The notes: generated from the sequence alone by a model not told the origin. A DNA stretch of 64,000 nt from Massilia varians (GCF_027923905.1 NZ_AP026966.1:3101001-3165000); one strand, 5' to 3'; positions 1-10,512 are shown, counted from the first letter of the stretch. Numbers and translations: made by a program.

Positions 1-5
1 CTGGT

Positions 6-935
6 TCAGCCGCAGTAGGCGGCCTGGCGCAAGGTCGGATAGTCCGACAGGGTCAGCGTGAATCCTTCGCCGTGCGTCACCAGGCGTCCCTGGGCGCCGA
101 AGGGAATCGTCACCCGGCGCGGGATGTGCCCGAAGCTCAAGCCATGGATGAGCGGCACCGGCAAGCTCGCGCGCAGGTGGGCCAGCATGGTGTCGAAATC
201 GTAGCCGTTGTCGTTCGGCGCCAGCTTGTAGCCGGAGAAGTCGCCCAGCACCACCGCGCGCTGGCGCGCCAGGACGCCGGCCTGGTCGAGCTGGAGCAGC
301 ATGCGCTCGACCCGGTATGGGTGCTCGCCGATGTCTTCCAGATAAAGGATGCCGCCATCGATGCGCGGGAAGTAAGGCGTACCCAGCAGCGAGACGATCA
401 TCGCCAGGTTGCCGCCCCAGAGCGTGCCCTCTTCCTGGATGCAGGGGTTGCCAGCGGCGCGCTCGACGATCGTATGCGTCGGTCCCGTCAAGCATTGCCA
501 GAAGTCGTCCAACGTGAACTGCACCGGTTCCCGGGCGCCGAAATCGCCCGCGATCATGGGCCCGGCGTAACTGAGCGCACCCGTGCGCGCCATCAGGCCC
601 ATGTGGATGGCCGTGATGTCGGAAAAGCCGACCACCAGCTTGCCACTGGCGGCGATGCCCTCGAAGTCGATGTGCGGCAGCAGTCGGGTGGTGCCGTAGC
701 CGCCGCGCAAGGCCATGATGATCTGCACGTCCGGGTCGGCGACGGCGGCGGCAAGCTGGGCCAGGCGGCCCTGGTCGGTGCCGCCGAAGCGCTCGTGGAT
801 GCTGGCGTGGTCGTAATAATTGTGGACGAGGCAGCCGTGCTGCTCGAGGCGGGCAATGCCGCGCTCGACCGCGCACGGGTCAAGCGCCTGGCCGGCCGGG
901 GCCACGATGGCGATGCCGATTTGGGGGGTGATCAC
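6..935 (-). CDS. ldcA: LD-carboxypeptidase (muramoyltetrapeptide carboxypeptidase, S66 family)
   Basis: Cleaves the terminal D-Ala from murein tetrapeptides during cytoplasmic peptidoglycan recycling. The protein opens with the S66 pattern IAIVAPAG and carries GFSDIT, in which Ser105 is the expected nucleophile; ALRGGYG and WGGNL are also typical. A GTG start at 935 gives 309 aa, close to E. coli LdcA (about 304). An upstream ATG at 1001 would overlap the neighbouring hydrolase gene and add residues the family lacks. No clear SD precedes the GTG, so translation may be coupled to the hydrolase gene that ends 10 bp upstream. The stop is at positions 6-8, so the gene is complete. Confidence 0.88.
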   Translation of the reverse strand: MITPQIGIAIVAPAGQALDPCAVERGIARLEQHGCLVHNYYDHASIHERFGGTDQGRLAQLAAAVADPDVQIIMALRGGYGTTRLLPHIDFEGIAASGKLVVGFSDITAIHMGLMARTGALSYAGPMIAGDFGAREPVQFTLDDFWQCLTGPTHTIVERAAGNPCIQEEGTLWGGNLAMIVSLLGTPYFPRIDGGILYLEDIGEHPYRVERMLLQLDQAGVLARQRAVVLGDFSGYKLAPNDNGYDFDTMLAHLRASLPVPLIHGLSFGHIPRRVTIPFGAQGRLVTHGEGFTLTLSDYPTLRQAAYCG

Positions 936-945
936 TGTTTGACGA

Positions 946-1872
946 TTATTGTTTGACAAATAAGCTCGGTGTTGAGTCTGGCAACATCTTACCCCTGGCA
1001 TGGGCGTCGATCAAGGCAAGAAGCCGCTCGACCAGCTGCGGCGGAAGGTCGTGCCCCATGCCCTGGATGACTTCGAGGCGGGCGCCGGGGATGCGGCTGG
1101 CCGTGTCTTCTCCGCAGGCGGGCGGCACCAGCGGGTCGCAGGCGCCATGGATCACGAGCGTGGGCGCGGTGATCGTGGCCAGCTGTGCACAGCGGTCGCC
1201 GGACGCCGCGATCGCCATCATCTGGCGCGCCTCACCGCTCGGGCAATAGCTGCGGCGCACCGAGCGGGCGACGCGCTTGCGCAAGACCTTCTCCGGGGTC
1301 GGGTAGGACGGGCTGCCGATGGCGCGCAGGAGCTGCACGCCGTGCTCGATGATGCTGTCGACGTCGCCCGGGTCGGCGGGACGCCGGGCCAGCAGGCTGG
1401 CGAGCTTCTTCCCGGGGCCGGGCAGCCCGCGGCGGCAACTGCTCGACATGATCGAGGTCAGGCTCAGGATGCGCTGCGGGTAACGTGCCGCCAGGATCTG
1501 GGCGATCATGCCGCCCATTGCGACGCCGACCACATGGGCGCGCGCCACCCCGAGGGCCGACAGCACCCCGATCGCGTCCTCGGCCATGTCGTCCAGGCGG
1601 TAGGCCGCGCGCAGCGGCCAGCCGAGTTTCGATTTGATCGAGGCCAAGGTCAGGTTGGGAACGCCGGCCTGTTCGAACTTGGTGGACAGGCCGCAATCGC
1701 GGTTGTCGAAGCGGATGACATAGAAACCGAGTTCGACCAGGCCTTCGACGAACTCGTCGGGCCAGGCGGTCAGCTGCATGCCGAGCCCATGCACCAGCAG
1801 CAGCGGCGGGGCCTTGGGGTCACCTGCGGTGTCGAAGGCGATGCGGATTCCGTTGGCGTTCAGCGTGGGCAT
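946..1872 (-). CDS. alpha/beta-fold hydrolase with Ser-to-Ala at the nucleophile elbow
   Basis: 308 aa, full-length alpha/beta hydrolase of the RdmC/esterase-like group: oxyanion-loop HGLGM near residue 29, then FDNRDCG, and a C-terminal GACDPLV (Asp246) and GMGHDLP (His274) that supply the acid and base. The nucleophile elbow reads GVAMGG rather than the usual GxSMGG, so position 118 is Ala (codon GCA; TCA would be Ser). The Asp and His are kept while the Ser is absent, so either the protein is catalytically dead, has another role, or the base is a sequencing error. It lies directly upstream of ldcA in the same direction and is probably cotranscribed. The start has no obvious SD. Confidence 0.85.
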   Translation of the reverse strand: MPTLNANGIRIAFDTAGDPKAPPLLLVHGLGMQLTAWPDEFVEGLVELGFYVIRFDNRDCGLSTKFEQAGVPNLTLASIKSKLGWPLRAAYRLDDMAEDAIGVLSALGVARAHVVGVAMGGMIAQILAARYPQRILSLTSIMSSSCRRGLPGPGKKLASLLARRPADPGDVDSIIEHGVQLLRAIGSPSYPTPEKVLRKRVARSVRRSYCPSGEARQMMAIAASGDRCAQLATITAPTLVIHGACDPLVPPACGEDTASRIPGARLEVIQGMGHDLPPQLVERLLALIDAHARGKMLPDSTPSLFVKQ

Positions 1873-2032
1873 GGCGGCATGCCGGCGCCGCGCAGGGGCG
1901 GCATCGGCTCTTCAAGCGACAGGGTTGGCTCGCCGCCCAAGCGAAAACCACCGGGCGGCCTGCAAACAGCATATCACTTTCACCAGGGGGCGGGCGCTCG
2001 TGCCGGCGTACGACTCGTCTTACGCCGAACGC

Positions 2033-2972
<940 letters not shown>

Positions 2973-2987
2973 CGGGTCAGCAATGAT

Positions 2988-3623
2988 TCAGGGAATCTGG
3001 AGGAGTTTGTGGGTCTGCAGGCTCAGCTTCCACTTGGGATTGCGGCGGCAGGTTTCGATCGCCAGGCGCGTGTTGTCCGCGGCGAGCGGGCCGTCCATCG
3101 GCTGCACGTAGAAATTCTCGAAGTCGAGCCCCTCGTAGGCGGACAGGTCCTGGCCTGCCTGGGGAATCACCACCTTGATCTCGTTGCCCTTCGCGACCAC
3201 CAGCTCGGCTCCCATCTTGGGGCTGACGCAGATCCAGTCCACGCCTTCCGGGACCGGCAGCGTGCCGTTGGTCTCGATGGCGATCGTGAAGCCGCGCGCG
3301 TGCATGGCGTCGATCAGCGGCCGGTCCAGCTGCAGCAGGGGTTCGCCGCCGGTGAAGACGACGTACTTGCTGGCGCTGTGGGTGGCCGGCCACAGGCCGT
3401 CGATCTCCGCCGCCAGCAGCTCGGGCGCGCGGAACTTGCCGCCGCGCTCGCCGTCGGTGCCGACGAAATCGGTGTCACAGAAGGTGCAGACGGCCGTGGC
3501 ACGGTCGGCCTCGCGCCCGGTCCACAGGTTGCAGCCGGAAAAGCGGCAGAACACGGCCGGGCGCCCCGCATGGGCGCCTTCGCCCTGCAGGGTATAGAAG
3601 ATCTCTTTGATGCTGTAAGTCAC
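2988..3623 (-). CDS. queE: 7-carboxy-7-deazaguanine synthase QueE (radical SAM)
   Basis: Radical SAM enzyme that rearranges 6-carboxytetrahydropterin to 7-carboxy-7-deazaguanine. The cluster-binding cysteines are Cys31, Cys46 and Cys49, giving CX14CX2C in place of the canonical CX3CX2C. The expanded spacing is known for one branch of QueE. TLQGEG near residue 11 and FTGGEPLLQ are the other family motifs. The GTG start at 3623 is chosen because AGAGG lies six bases upstream. First gene of the queE-queD-tadA operon, with a possible -10 at 3647-3652. Confidence 0.94.
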   Translation of the reverse strand: MTYSIKEIFYTLQGEGAHAGRPAVFCRFSGCNLWTGREADRATAVCTFCDTDFVGTDGERGGKFRAPELLAAEIDGLWPATHSASKYVVFTGGEPLLQLDRPLIDAMHARGFTIAIETNGTLPVPEGVDWICVSPKMGAELVVAKGNEIKVVIPQAGQDLSAYEGLDFENFYVQPMDGPLAADNTRLAIETCRRNPKWKLSLQTHKLLQIP

Positions 3624-3646
3624 GGTAAGCCTCTCGTCAACCGGCG

Positions 3647-3652
3647 ATTATA
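3647..3652 (-). promoter_or_regulatory. putative -10 box for queE
   Basis: On the minus strand a perfect TATAAT hexamer lies about 24 bp upstream of the queE GTG. No good -35 hexamer is visible at the usual 16-18 bp spacing, so this is only a partial promoter call. Confidence 0.45.
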
Positions 3653-3767
3653 CCCTGCGTCCGGCGCCGTCGGCCAGGCATCCATGCATTGAGGATGAGC
3701 AATATTGCCCATGGGACTCAGGTGTACCTTCATACGGAATCTTCCGAATGCTAGTCAGAAGGATGCC

Positions 3768-4727
3768 ATGAACAAGCACAGCTCATTCCTAGTCCCATTT
3801 TCAGCGTTTGCCTCAGTGCTCGGCGCCATGGCACTGAGCGCACCGGCCAGCGCCGCCATGCCGCTGCCGCTACGCGGCGCACCGCCCGAAATGATGGCCG
3901 CGGCGATGGTGACCCTGGCCGCCATCGCACTGGCCGTGCTGCTCGAGCGCCGCGGCCACGCCACCCAGGAACGGATCCGCGCGCTGGAGCAGCAGCTGGA
4001 GGCCGAGCGCGGTGCCCATGCCGATGTCGAGGACGCCCTGGCGGGCAGCCACGAGGTGCTGTGCCGCCTGGTGCGCAAGCAGGAAAGCGTGCGCGAAGCC
4101 GAGCGGGCCCGGATCGCCCGCGACCTGCACGACGAGCTCGGCCACCGGCTGCTGTCGCTGCGGGTGGAGCTGGCGCTCCAGCAGGCTGCGGTACGCGGCA
4201 CTTCCCCTGCCGTACATGACAAGCTCACCGCCGCCATCGGCAACCTGGATACCGCCATCCGTTCGGTGCGCGCGCTGGTCACCGGCCTGCGTCCAATCGC
4301 CAAGGGCATGAGCCTGCGTCACGCCGCCGAGCGCCACCTGGCCGACTTCGCGCGCCTGCATGGCCTGGACTACCGCCTGGATGCGGGGCGGGACGGCGGC
4401 GAGGACGACGAACGCCGCGACCAGGAACAGGACGCGGTGCTGTTTCGGGTGCTGCAGGAATCGCTGTCGAACGTGGCCCGCCATGCCCAGGCCACGATGG
4501 TCTGCGTGACCCTGGTGGAATCGGCCGGCGAGGCGGTCCTGACGATCGAAGACGACGGCATCGGCCCCGGCGCCCTGGGCCACCTCGATGCCCGCGGCTG
4601 CGGCATCGACGGCATGCGCGAGCGGACCGAGGCCTTCGGCGGCACCCTCACCGTCCTGCCGGGCCGGCGCGGCGGGACGGTCGTGAGTGCCACGCTGCGC
4701 TTGCGGCGAACACCGGTCCAGGCGTAA
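3768..4727 (+). CDS. NarL-type sensor histidine kinase (HisKA_3 / HATPase_c)
   Basis: 319 aa from the ATG at 3768, chosen because AAGGA lies 4 bases upstream; an in-frame ATG at 3705 lacks an SD. The N-terminus has a signal-like hydrophobic stretch (residues 8-30) and a second membrane segment (about 43-60), followed by a coiled coil (65-115). The HisKA_3 dimerisation helix contains the phospho-accepting His121 in ARDLHDELGH. The ATPase domain has an N box (ESLSNVARHA) and a G1 motif (DDGIGP). There is almost no periplasmic domain, so it may sense membrane state or a partner. No LuxR-type response regulator lies next to it; the following gene is a diguanylate cyclase. Confidence 0.88.
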   Translation: MNKHSSFLVPFSAFASVLGAMALSAPASAAMPLPLRGAPPEMMAAAMVTLAAIALAVLLERRGHATQERIRALEQQLEAERGAHADVEDALAGSHEVLCRLVRKQESVREAERARIARDLHDELGHRLLSLRVELALQQAAVRGTSPAVHDKLTAAIGNLDTAIRSVRALVTGLRPIAKGMSLRHAAERHLADFARLHGLDYRLDAGRDGGEDDERRDQEQDAVLFRVLQESLSNVARHAQATMVCVTLVESAGEAVLTIEDDGIGPGALGHLDARGCGIDGMRERTEAFGGTLTVLPGRRGGTVVSATLRLRRTPVQA

Positions 4728-4855
4728 AGCCGGGTGCCGGCGGCTATCAGCAAAGGCTCTTGCTGAAAATCAATAAGGTTGTCCCTGCGCGGTAGCAGAA
4801 TCGTTTCCTGTTGGCAGTCAATTCGGCTGCCGGACCGGAACCGTAGAGGACGACC

Positions 4856-5848
4856 ATGATCAGCCCACACAGCTCCAGCGCCAGCGCGCCCGCCCCGACA
4901 GCGCTCGTCAAAGATGGCGCGTTCGTCGGTCAGCTGGTGGCTTCCCTGTCGATTCCGGTCTTCGTCCTCGACACCGAGGCGCGGGTCATGATCTGGAACC
5001 GGGCCTGCGAGCAGCTCACCGGCGTGGCCGCCCACGAGGTGCTCGGCACGGCCGACCATTGGCGCAGCTTCTACGAACACCGCCGCCCTACCCTGGCCGA
5101 CCTGGTGCTGCAGAACCGCAGCGAGGACGTGCGTAAAATCCTGCCGCGCTCCGCCTCCGAGCATTCGCCGGCCAGCCTGTGCATCGAAAGCTGGTTCGAC
5201 ATGCCGCGCGCCGGGCGCCGGCGTTACCTAGCCGCCGACGCCAGCCCGATTTTCGGCTCGGACGGCGAGCTGGCGGCGGTGGTGGAGACCCTGCGCGACC
5301 TCACCGACGAGAAGATGGCCCAGGCGGCCCTGGAACAGCTGGCCACCCGCGACGGGCTGACCGGCCTTGCCAACCGTCGCTGTTTCGACGACACCCTGCA
5401 CGCCGAATGGGCGCGCGCCCTGCGCCAGCAGCAGCCGCTGTCGCTCTTGATGGTCGATGTCGACAACTTCAAGGCCTATAACGATGCCAACGGCCACCTC
5501 GGCGGGGACGAATGCCTCAAGCGCATCGCCCGCGCGGTGGCCAGCGAGATGCGCGCCAACGACCTGGTGGCGCGCTACGGCGGCGAGGAATTCGCGGTGA
5601 TCCTGCCCAACCAGTCGCTCAAGGGGGCCGCCATCGTGGCCGAACGCATCCGTTGCCGCGTCGAGCAGCTGCAGCTGCCGGGCAGCGCGCCGACCCGCCA
5701 CGTGACGGTGTCGATCGGGGCCGCGACCGCCATGGCCGGCCCGGACAACAGCGCCAGCCAGCTGGTCGCCACCGCCGACGCCGCCCTGTACCGGGCCAAG
5801 CATCTTGGCCGCAACCGCATCAGCCTGCCCCTGAGCGAGGCGGCCTAG
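4856..5848 (+). CDS. PAS-GGDEF diguanylate cyclase
   Basis: 330 aa. A PAS sensor domain (about residues 20-150, with VFVLDTEARVMIWNRACEQL) is joined to a GGDEF domain starting at TRDGLTGLANRR. The active site is GGEEF at 242-246, and the allosteric inhibition site RxxD is present at 233-236 with the standard five-residue spacing, so the enzyme should make c-di-GMP and be product-inhibited. No membrane segment is seen, so it is probably cytosolic. It follows the histidine kinase gene by 128 bp; whether they are cotranscribed is unclear. Confidence 0.93.
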   Translation: MISPHSSSASAPAPTALVKDGAFVGQLVASLSIPVFVLDTEARVMIWNRACEQLTGVAAHEVLGTADHWRSFYEHRRPTLADLVLQNRSEDVRKILPRSASEHSPASLCIESWFDMPRAGRRRYLAADASPIFGSDGELAAVVETLRDLTDEKMAQAALEQLATRDGLTGLANRRCFDDTLHAEWARALRQQQPLSLLMVDVDNFKAYNDANGHLGGDECLKRIARAVASEMRANDLVARYGGEEFAVILPNQSLKGAAIVAERIRCRVEQLQLPGSAPTRHVTVSIGAATAMAGPDNSASQLVATADAALYRAKHLGRNRISLPLSEAA

Positions 5849-5946
5849 CAGGCGGCCGGCGCAGGTATGCACGCCTGAATTCCCTGTTCTTTCCTTGTTG
5901 AATAATCTATCCTTTGCGGATAGTAATATTCCCACAAGGAGAGAAC

Positions 5947-8823
5947 GTGTTGAAAACCACCCTGTCGCGCAGCGTCCTCGCGACCCTCGTGCCGGCCGCA
6001 TTGCTGGCCTTCGCGCCGGCGGCCGGCGCCGCCCCGGCCGCGAAAGCCGCCACCGCGAAAGCGGCCGGCGCCGATGTCCTGCCCTTCAAGGCCGTCGAGA
6101 AAACCCTGCCCAACGGGCTCAAGGTGATCGTGGTACCGACCGGCTTCCCGAACCTGGTGTCGGTGCACATCCCGGTGCAGACCGGCTCGCGCAACGAAGT
6201 GGAACCGGGCAAGTCGGGTTTCGCCCACTTCTTCGAACACATGATGTTCCGCGGGACGCCCACGTATCCGCCTGAAAAGTACCAAGAGATCATCACCCGC
6301 GCCGGTGCGCGCCAGAACGCCTATACCAGCGACGACCTCACCAACTACTACACCACCTTCGCCAAGGAAGACCTGGACACGGTCCTGAAGGTCGAGGCCG
6401 ACCGCTTCCAGAACCTGGCCTATCCGGTCGAGGCCTTCAAGACCGAGTCGCGCGCCGTGCTTGGCGAGTACAACAAGAACAGCGCGAACCCGATGCAGAA
6501 GCTGTTCGAGACCCAGCGCGAAGCCGCGTTCTCGACCCACACCTACCGCCACACCACGATGGGCTTCCTGAAGGACATCGAGGACATGCCCAACCAGTAC
6601 GAGTACTCGAAGGTCTTCTTCGACCGCTGGTACCGTCCGGAGCGCACCACGGTCATCATCGCCGGCGACGTCGAGCCGGCCAAGGCGGTGGCGATGGTCG
6701 AGAAATACTGGGGCGGGTGGAAACGCGGCAGCTTCAAGTCGAACGTGCCGGTCGAGCCGGCGCCGCAAGGCGCGCAGTACCGCCACGTGGCGTGGCAGAC
6801 CCCGACCCTGCCGCTGGTGACGGTCGCCTTCCGGGCGCCGGCCTTCTCGGATACGCAGAAGGACCAGGCGGCGCTGTCGATGCTGCTGTCGTTGTCCTTC
6901 GGGCGCACCTCGCCGCTGTACAAGCGCCTGGTGCAGGACGAGCAGAAGGTCGACCAGCTGTTCGACTTCGTACCGAACCGGGTCGACCCGACCCTGGCCA
7001 CGATCGGCGCGCGCGTCAAGAAGCCGGGCGACGCGCTGTACGTGCGCGACGCCATCCTGCAGACCGTGGCGAAGCTGCGCGACGAACCGGTGACGGGCGC
7101 CGCGCTGGCCGATGCGAAGTCCGCCAACAAGTACGGCCTGATCCGCACGCTCGACAACACCGAGGCGATCGCCTCCACCCTGGCGTCCTACGTGCACTTC
7201 AACCGTTCCTACGACACCCTGAACCGCTACTACCGCGTGGTCGACAGCCTCACGCCGGCCGACCTGCAGGCGGCCGCCCGCAAGTACCTGGTGGACGAGT
7301 CGATGGTGGTGACCACCCTCTCGCACGAAGCGCTGCCGGAAGCGATCAAGAGCCTGCCCAAGCTGGCCAGTTTCGCGCCCAAGGCGGGCGAGGCCAGGTT
7401 CGACGTGCTGGTCCAGAAGTCGGCCCTGCCGCAGATCCGCTTCAAGCTGCTGTTCGCGGCCGGTTCCGCGCACGACCCCAAGGGCAAGGAAGGCCTGGCG
7501 GCCCTGACCGCGGCCATGGTGGCCTCGAGCGGCTCGCGCGAGCGCAAGATCGATGAAGTGACCAAGGCCCTGTTCCCGCTGGCCGGCAGTTTTTCCGAGC
7601 AGACCGACAAGGAAGTGACCACCTTCAGCGGCTCGACACACAAGGACAACTGGGACCAGTACCTCGGCATCGCACTGCCGCTGCTGGTCGATCCGGGCTT
7701 CCGTGAAGAAGATTTCCGCCGCCTGAAGGACGCCCAGAAGAATGCCTTGGTGCTCGACCTGAAGGACAACAACGAGGAGGAATTCGGCAAGGAGCGCCTG
7801 CAGGCGAACGTCTTCGCCGGCACCCCTTACGGCCATCCGGTGCTGGGCACGGTCAAGGGCATCGAATCGATCACCCTGGACGACGTCAAGAATTTCTATC
7901 GCCAGGCCTATACGCAGGGCGCGGTGCGGGTCGGCATCTCGGGCGACGTGTCGGACGCCATGGTCGCCTCGCTCAAGGGCGCGCTGGCGCGCCTGCCGGC
8001 AGCCGGCGGCCTGGCGCCGACCCCGGCCATCCGCGGCCGCATGCCGAACGGCCTGGACGTCGAGATCATCGAGAAGAACACCCGCGCCACCGCGATCTCC
8101 TTCGGCCTGCCGATCGAGGTGACCCGTTCGCATCCGGACTTCCCGGCCCTGTGGCTGGCCAAGACCTGGCTCGGAGAGCACCGTGCCTCGAGCGCCCGCC
8201 TGTACCAGCGCATCCGCGAGGAGCGCGGCATGAACTACGGCGACTATGCCTACATCGAAGCCTTCCCGCGCGGGATGTTCCAGTTCTTCCCGAACCCGAA
8301 CCTGGGCCGCAAGGCGCAGCTGTTCGAAGTCTGGATCCGCCCGGTGGCGCCGCAGAACGGCCACTTCGCCCTGCGCGCCGCGCTGTTCGAACTGGACAAG
8401 ATGATCCAGAACGGCCTGTCGCAGCAGGACTTCGAGACCACCCGTGGCTATCTTGAAAAGAACGTGTTCGTGATGACGGCCACCCAGGACCAGCAACTGG
8501 GCTATGCGCTCGACGCCCAGTGGTACCGCACGCCCGAATTCACCCGCATGATGCGCGATGGCCTGGCCAAACTGACGGTGGCGGACGTGAATGCCGCGAT
8601 CCGGAAGCACCTGTCGGCCAAGAACCTGTCGGTGGTGATCATCACCAAGGACGCGGCCGCGCTGAAAGACAGGCTGGTGAGCGATGCCTTCTCGCCGATC
8701 AGCTACGATGCAGAGAAGCCACAGGCGCTGCTGGACGAAGACCAGCGGATCGGATCGATGAAGCTGGGGATCAAGCCGGAGTCGGTACGGATCACGCCGG
8801 CGGCGCAGGCCTTTGCCGAGTGA
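5947..8823 (+). CDS. M16 family zinc metalloprotease (insulinase/pitrilysin-type, two tandem halves)
   Basis: 958 aa from GTG 5947 (AAGGAG five bases upstream; TTG 5950 is an alternative). The signal peptide ends near AGAAPA, so the enzyme is exported to the periplasm. The N-terminal M16 half carries the inverse zinc motif HFFEH at about 94-98 with the downstream glutamate region, so it is catalytic. The C-terminal half (from about 480) repeats the fold without HxxEH, as in fused alpha/beta pairs of processing peptidases. Such proteins degrade oligopeptides. A strong terminator follows at 8851. Confidence 0.93.
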   Translation: MLKTTLSRSVLATLVPAALLAFAPAAGAAPAAKAATAKAAGADVLPFKAVEKTLPNGLKVIVVPTGFPNLVSVHIPVQTGSRNEVEPGKSGFAHFFEHMMFRGTPTYPPEKYQEIITRAGARQNAYTSDDLTNYYTTFAKEDLDTVLKVEADRFQNLAYPVEAFKTESRAVLGEYNKNSANPMQKLFETQREAAFSTHTYRHTTMGFLKDIEDMPNQYEYSKVFFDRWYRPERTTVIIAGDVEPAKAVAMVEKYWGGWKRGSFKSNVPVEPAPQGAQYRHVAWQTPTLPLVTVAFRAPAFSDTQKDQAALSMLLSLSFGRTSPLYKRLVQDEQKVDQLFDFVPNRVDPTLATIGARVKKPGDALYVRDAILQTVAKLRDEPVTGAALADAKSANKYGLIRTLDNTEAIASTLASYVHFNRSYDTLNRYYRVVDSLTPADLQAAARKYLVDESMVVTTLSHEALPEAIKSLPKLASFAPKAGEARFDVLVQKSALPQIRFKLLFAAGSAHDPKGKEGLAALTAAMVASSGSRERKIDEVTKALFPLAGSFSEQTDKEVTTFSGSTHKDNWDQYLGIALPLLVDPGFREEDFRRLKDAQKNALVLDLKDNNEEEFGKERLQANVFAGTPYGHPVLGTVKGIESITLDDVKNFYRQAYTQGAVRVGISGDVSDAMVASLKGALARLPAAGGLAPTPAIRGRMPNGLDVEIIEKNTRATAISFGLPIEVTRSHPDFPALWLAKTWLGEHRASSARLYQRIREERGMNYGDYAYIEAFPRGMFQFFPNPNLGRKAQLFEVWIRPVAPQNGHFALRAALFELDKMIQNGLSQQDFETTRGYLEKNVFVMTATQDQQLGYALDAQWYRTPEFTRMMRDGLAKLTVADVNAAIRKHLSAKNLSVVIITKDAAALKDRLVSDAFSPISYDAEKPQALLDEDQRIGSMKLGIKPESVRITPAAQAFAE

Positions 8824-8850
8824 TGTGAGCGGCTGCCTGCCCGGCCGGTG

Positions 8851-8881
8851 AAATCGGCGCCCCGCGGGGCGCCGATTTTTT
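8851..8881 (+). terminator. rho-independent terminator after the M16 protease gene
   Basis: A near-perfect GC-rich hairpin (ATCGGCGCCCC paired with its complement, loop GC) runs straight into six or more T on the plus strand, 28 bp after the protease stop. It also separates this gene from the convergent stress-protein gene. Confidence 0.92.
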
Positions 8882-8904
8882 GGGCGCTGCGCAGCGCGGC
8901 GCGA

Positions 8905-10512
8905 TCAGGAGCTGGCCCGATACCATCCGTGCCGCACCGCCGGCTTCATCTTCTCCCAGTTCGCCTGCCCGCCCTCGCGGGCCTCCCAGTCGGCGCGCAG
9001 CGCGCTCTCGACCTCGTCCCATCGGCGAGCGCGGTAGCGCTGCTCGCGCGCCATCGCCGCCCCGAAGCCATAGGCGGGACGGTAGTCGTCGTAGCTGCCG
9101 GCGTCCGCCGCGCTGCCGTAGGCGGCGTCCCAGTGTTTGCGGTAGCCGCGTTCCTCGTCATCGCCGGTGACGCGTTCCCAGCCGTGGCGCACCGCCGCCT
9201 TCAGCCGGTCCCAGGCGCCCGCCAGGGGTTTGCCGCCGCCGGCGCGCGCATGCCAGCCGCGCGCCAGCTCGCCCTCGACGTCGTCCCACGGGCGGTTCCG
9301 GTACAGCTCGCTCCTGCGCATCTCGGCGCCGAAGGTGTACGCCGGCTTGACCTTGTCGTAGTCCATCCCCGAGCCGCCCAGGTGGGTGTCGTAGTGGCTG
9401 CGGTAGTAGCTGTCGGCGTCGTGGTGCACCGTGATCCGGTCCCAGCCGCGGCGTACCGCTGCCTTTACCTTGTCCCAGGTGAGACCGGAGATGCCGGCGC
9501 CGAAGGCTTCCCAATTGCTGCGCAGTTCGTTCTCGACCTCATGCCAGGCACGCCCATGGTACTTGTCGTCGCGCGCCATATCGGCGCCATAGGCGTAGGC
9601 CGGCTTGACGCTTTCGTAGTCCGCGTCGCCATAGTTGGACAGGAAATGGTTGCGGTAGTAATCGTCGTCGTCGCCAAAGAAATTACTGCCGATGTCGAGG
9701 CCGCTGCCATGACCCGCGGGAGGCGGGGTTTCCGGCGAATAGATGCGCGAGCGGCCGCGCTGGGTCTCGGTAAGTCGCGCGCTCGGCGCGGGGGCGGCAC
9801 CGGGGCCAGATTCGCGCTGGCCCGCTTCGCCGCCGCCGGTTTCGATGTCCTCGAAGCTGGGAACGTGGACGGCGTTCTCGCGCAAGGTCGACCCGTGCAA
9901 GGAGGTGCTGCCGGTGGCGCCGAGGCCACTCTCTCCGAGCGGCTCCTGGTAAGTCCCTCCCGTCGGCACCGACTGGTACAGCGAATGCTGCTGGAAGATC
10001 ATGCCGTCGCCCGGGTTGTCGAGATGCGGCCTGCCTGCCGCCCGCGGCTGCGCCGGCTGCGCCGAAGCCTGCTGCATGCTGGCGGCCCCGCCCATGCGCA
10101 TCGATTCGGGCGGACGGCCCGTGTCGTTTGCCATGGCGCCGGCCTGCGCTTCCCCGTCGTCGATGTCGGAGGGGCCGAAGCGCTCGACGATGTCGGCGGC
10201 GTGCTCGGCCTCCGGCAGCGAAGCGGCGGCCACCACCAGGACGTGGTGGCCGCGGGTGACCGCGCCGGTGTAGCGGCTGGCACGCAGGCTGTTGTCGGCG
10301 CCGAACAGGTCGGTAAAGACGCGCCGCAGGTTGGCGCCGTTACCGCCGCTTGCTGCGCCGCCGCCGGCGCCGCCGGTGCTGTCGGTCATGCCGGTCGGAT
10401 CGGCATTGGAAAGCGTGAGCGTCTCGCGCGCGAAACCCGCGGAAATCAGCGCGTTCATCGCACTCTGTGCATCGGCCCGGTTACCGAACACAGCTACAAG
10501 AGTATGTTGCAT
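8905..10512 (-). CDS. GSP17M-like stress protein with three C-terminal aromatic repeats (paralog A)
   Basis: 535 aa from the ATG at 10512, preceded by GGGGAGGAACGACC. Residues 1-110 form a GSP17M/YflT-like domain (MQHTLVAVFGNRADAQ, then VTRGHHVLVV and AADIVERFGP). A low-complexity Gly/Ser/Gln linker (110-275) ends with TETQRGRSRIYSP. The C-terminus has three repeats at about 280-361, 362-449 and 450-535, each with the pattern YYRxHF, PAYxYGxxM, RxWxEVExxL and WxxxKxAVRxGW. The protein is soluble, with no signal peptide. It is the left-most of three leftward paralogs and is transcribed alone (terminator at 10634-10669 upstream). The role is unknown; the N-terminal family is linked to general stress. 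Repeat 2 of paralog B has no counterpart here. Confidence 0.85.
   Translation of the reverse strand: MQHTLVAVFGNRADAQSAMNALISAGFARETLTLSNADPTGMTDSTGGAGGGAASGGNGANLRRVFTDLFGADNSLRASRYTGAVTRGHHVLVVAAASLPEAEHAADIVERFGPSDIDDGEAQAGAMANDTGRPPESMRMGGAASMQQASAQPAQPRAAGRPHLDNPGDGMIFQQHSLYQSVPTGGTYQEPLGESGLGATGSTSLHGSTLRENAVHVPSFEDIETGGGEAGQRESGPGAAPAPSARLTETQRGRSRIYSPETPPPAGHGSGLDIGSNFFGDDDDYYRNHFLSNYGDADYESVKPAYAYGADMARDDKYHGRAWHEVENELRSNWEAFGAGISGLTWDKVKAAVRRGWDRITVHHDADSYYRSHYDTHLGGSGMDYDKVKPAYTFGAEMRRSELYRNRPWDDVEGELARGWHARAGGGKPLAGAWDRLKAAVRHGWERVTGDDEERGYRKHWDAAYGSAADAGSYDDYRPAYGFGAAMAREQRYRARRWDEVESALRADWEAREGGQANWEKMKPAVRHGWYRASS

Noticed and set aside
3624..3767. preQ1 riboswitch upstream of queE
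   Set aside because: No recognisable preQ1-type pseudoknot or conserved A-rich tail was seen in the 145-bp leader.
5845..8610. Long open frame on the minus strand across the M16 protease gene
   Set aside because: It mirrors a clear protease gene on the other strand; the composition (Arg, Ala, Val, Gly, His-rich) is that of a GC-rich shadow and no domain is visible.
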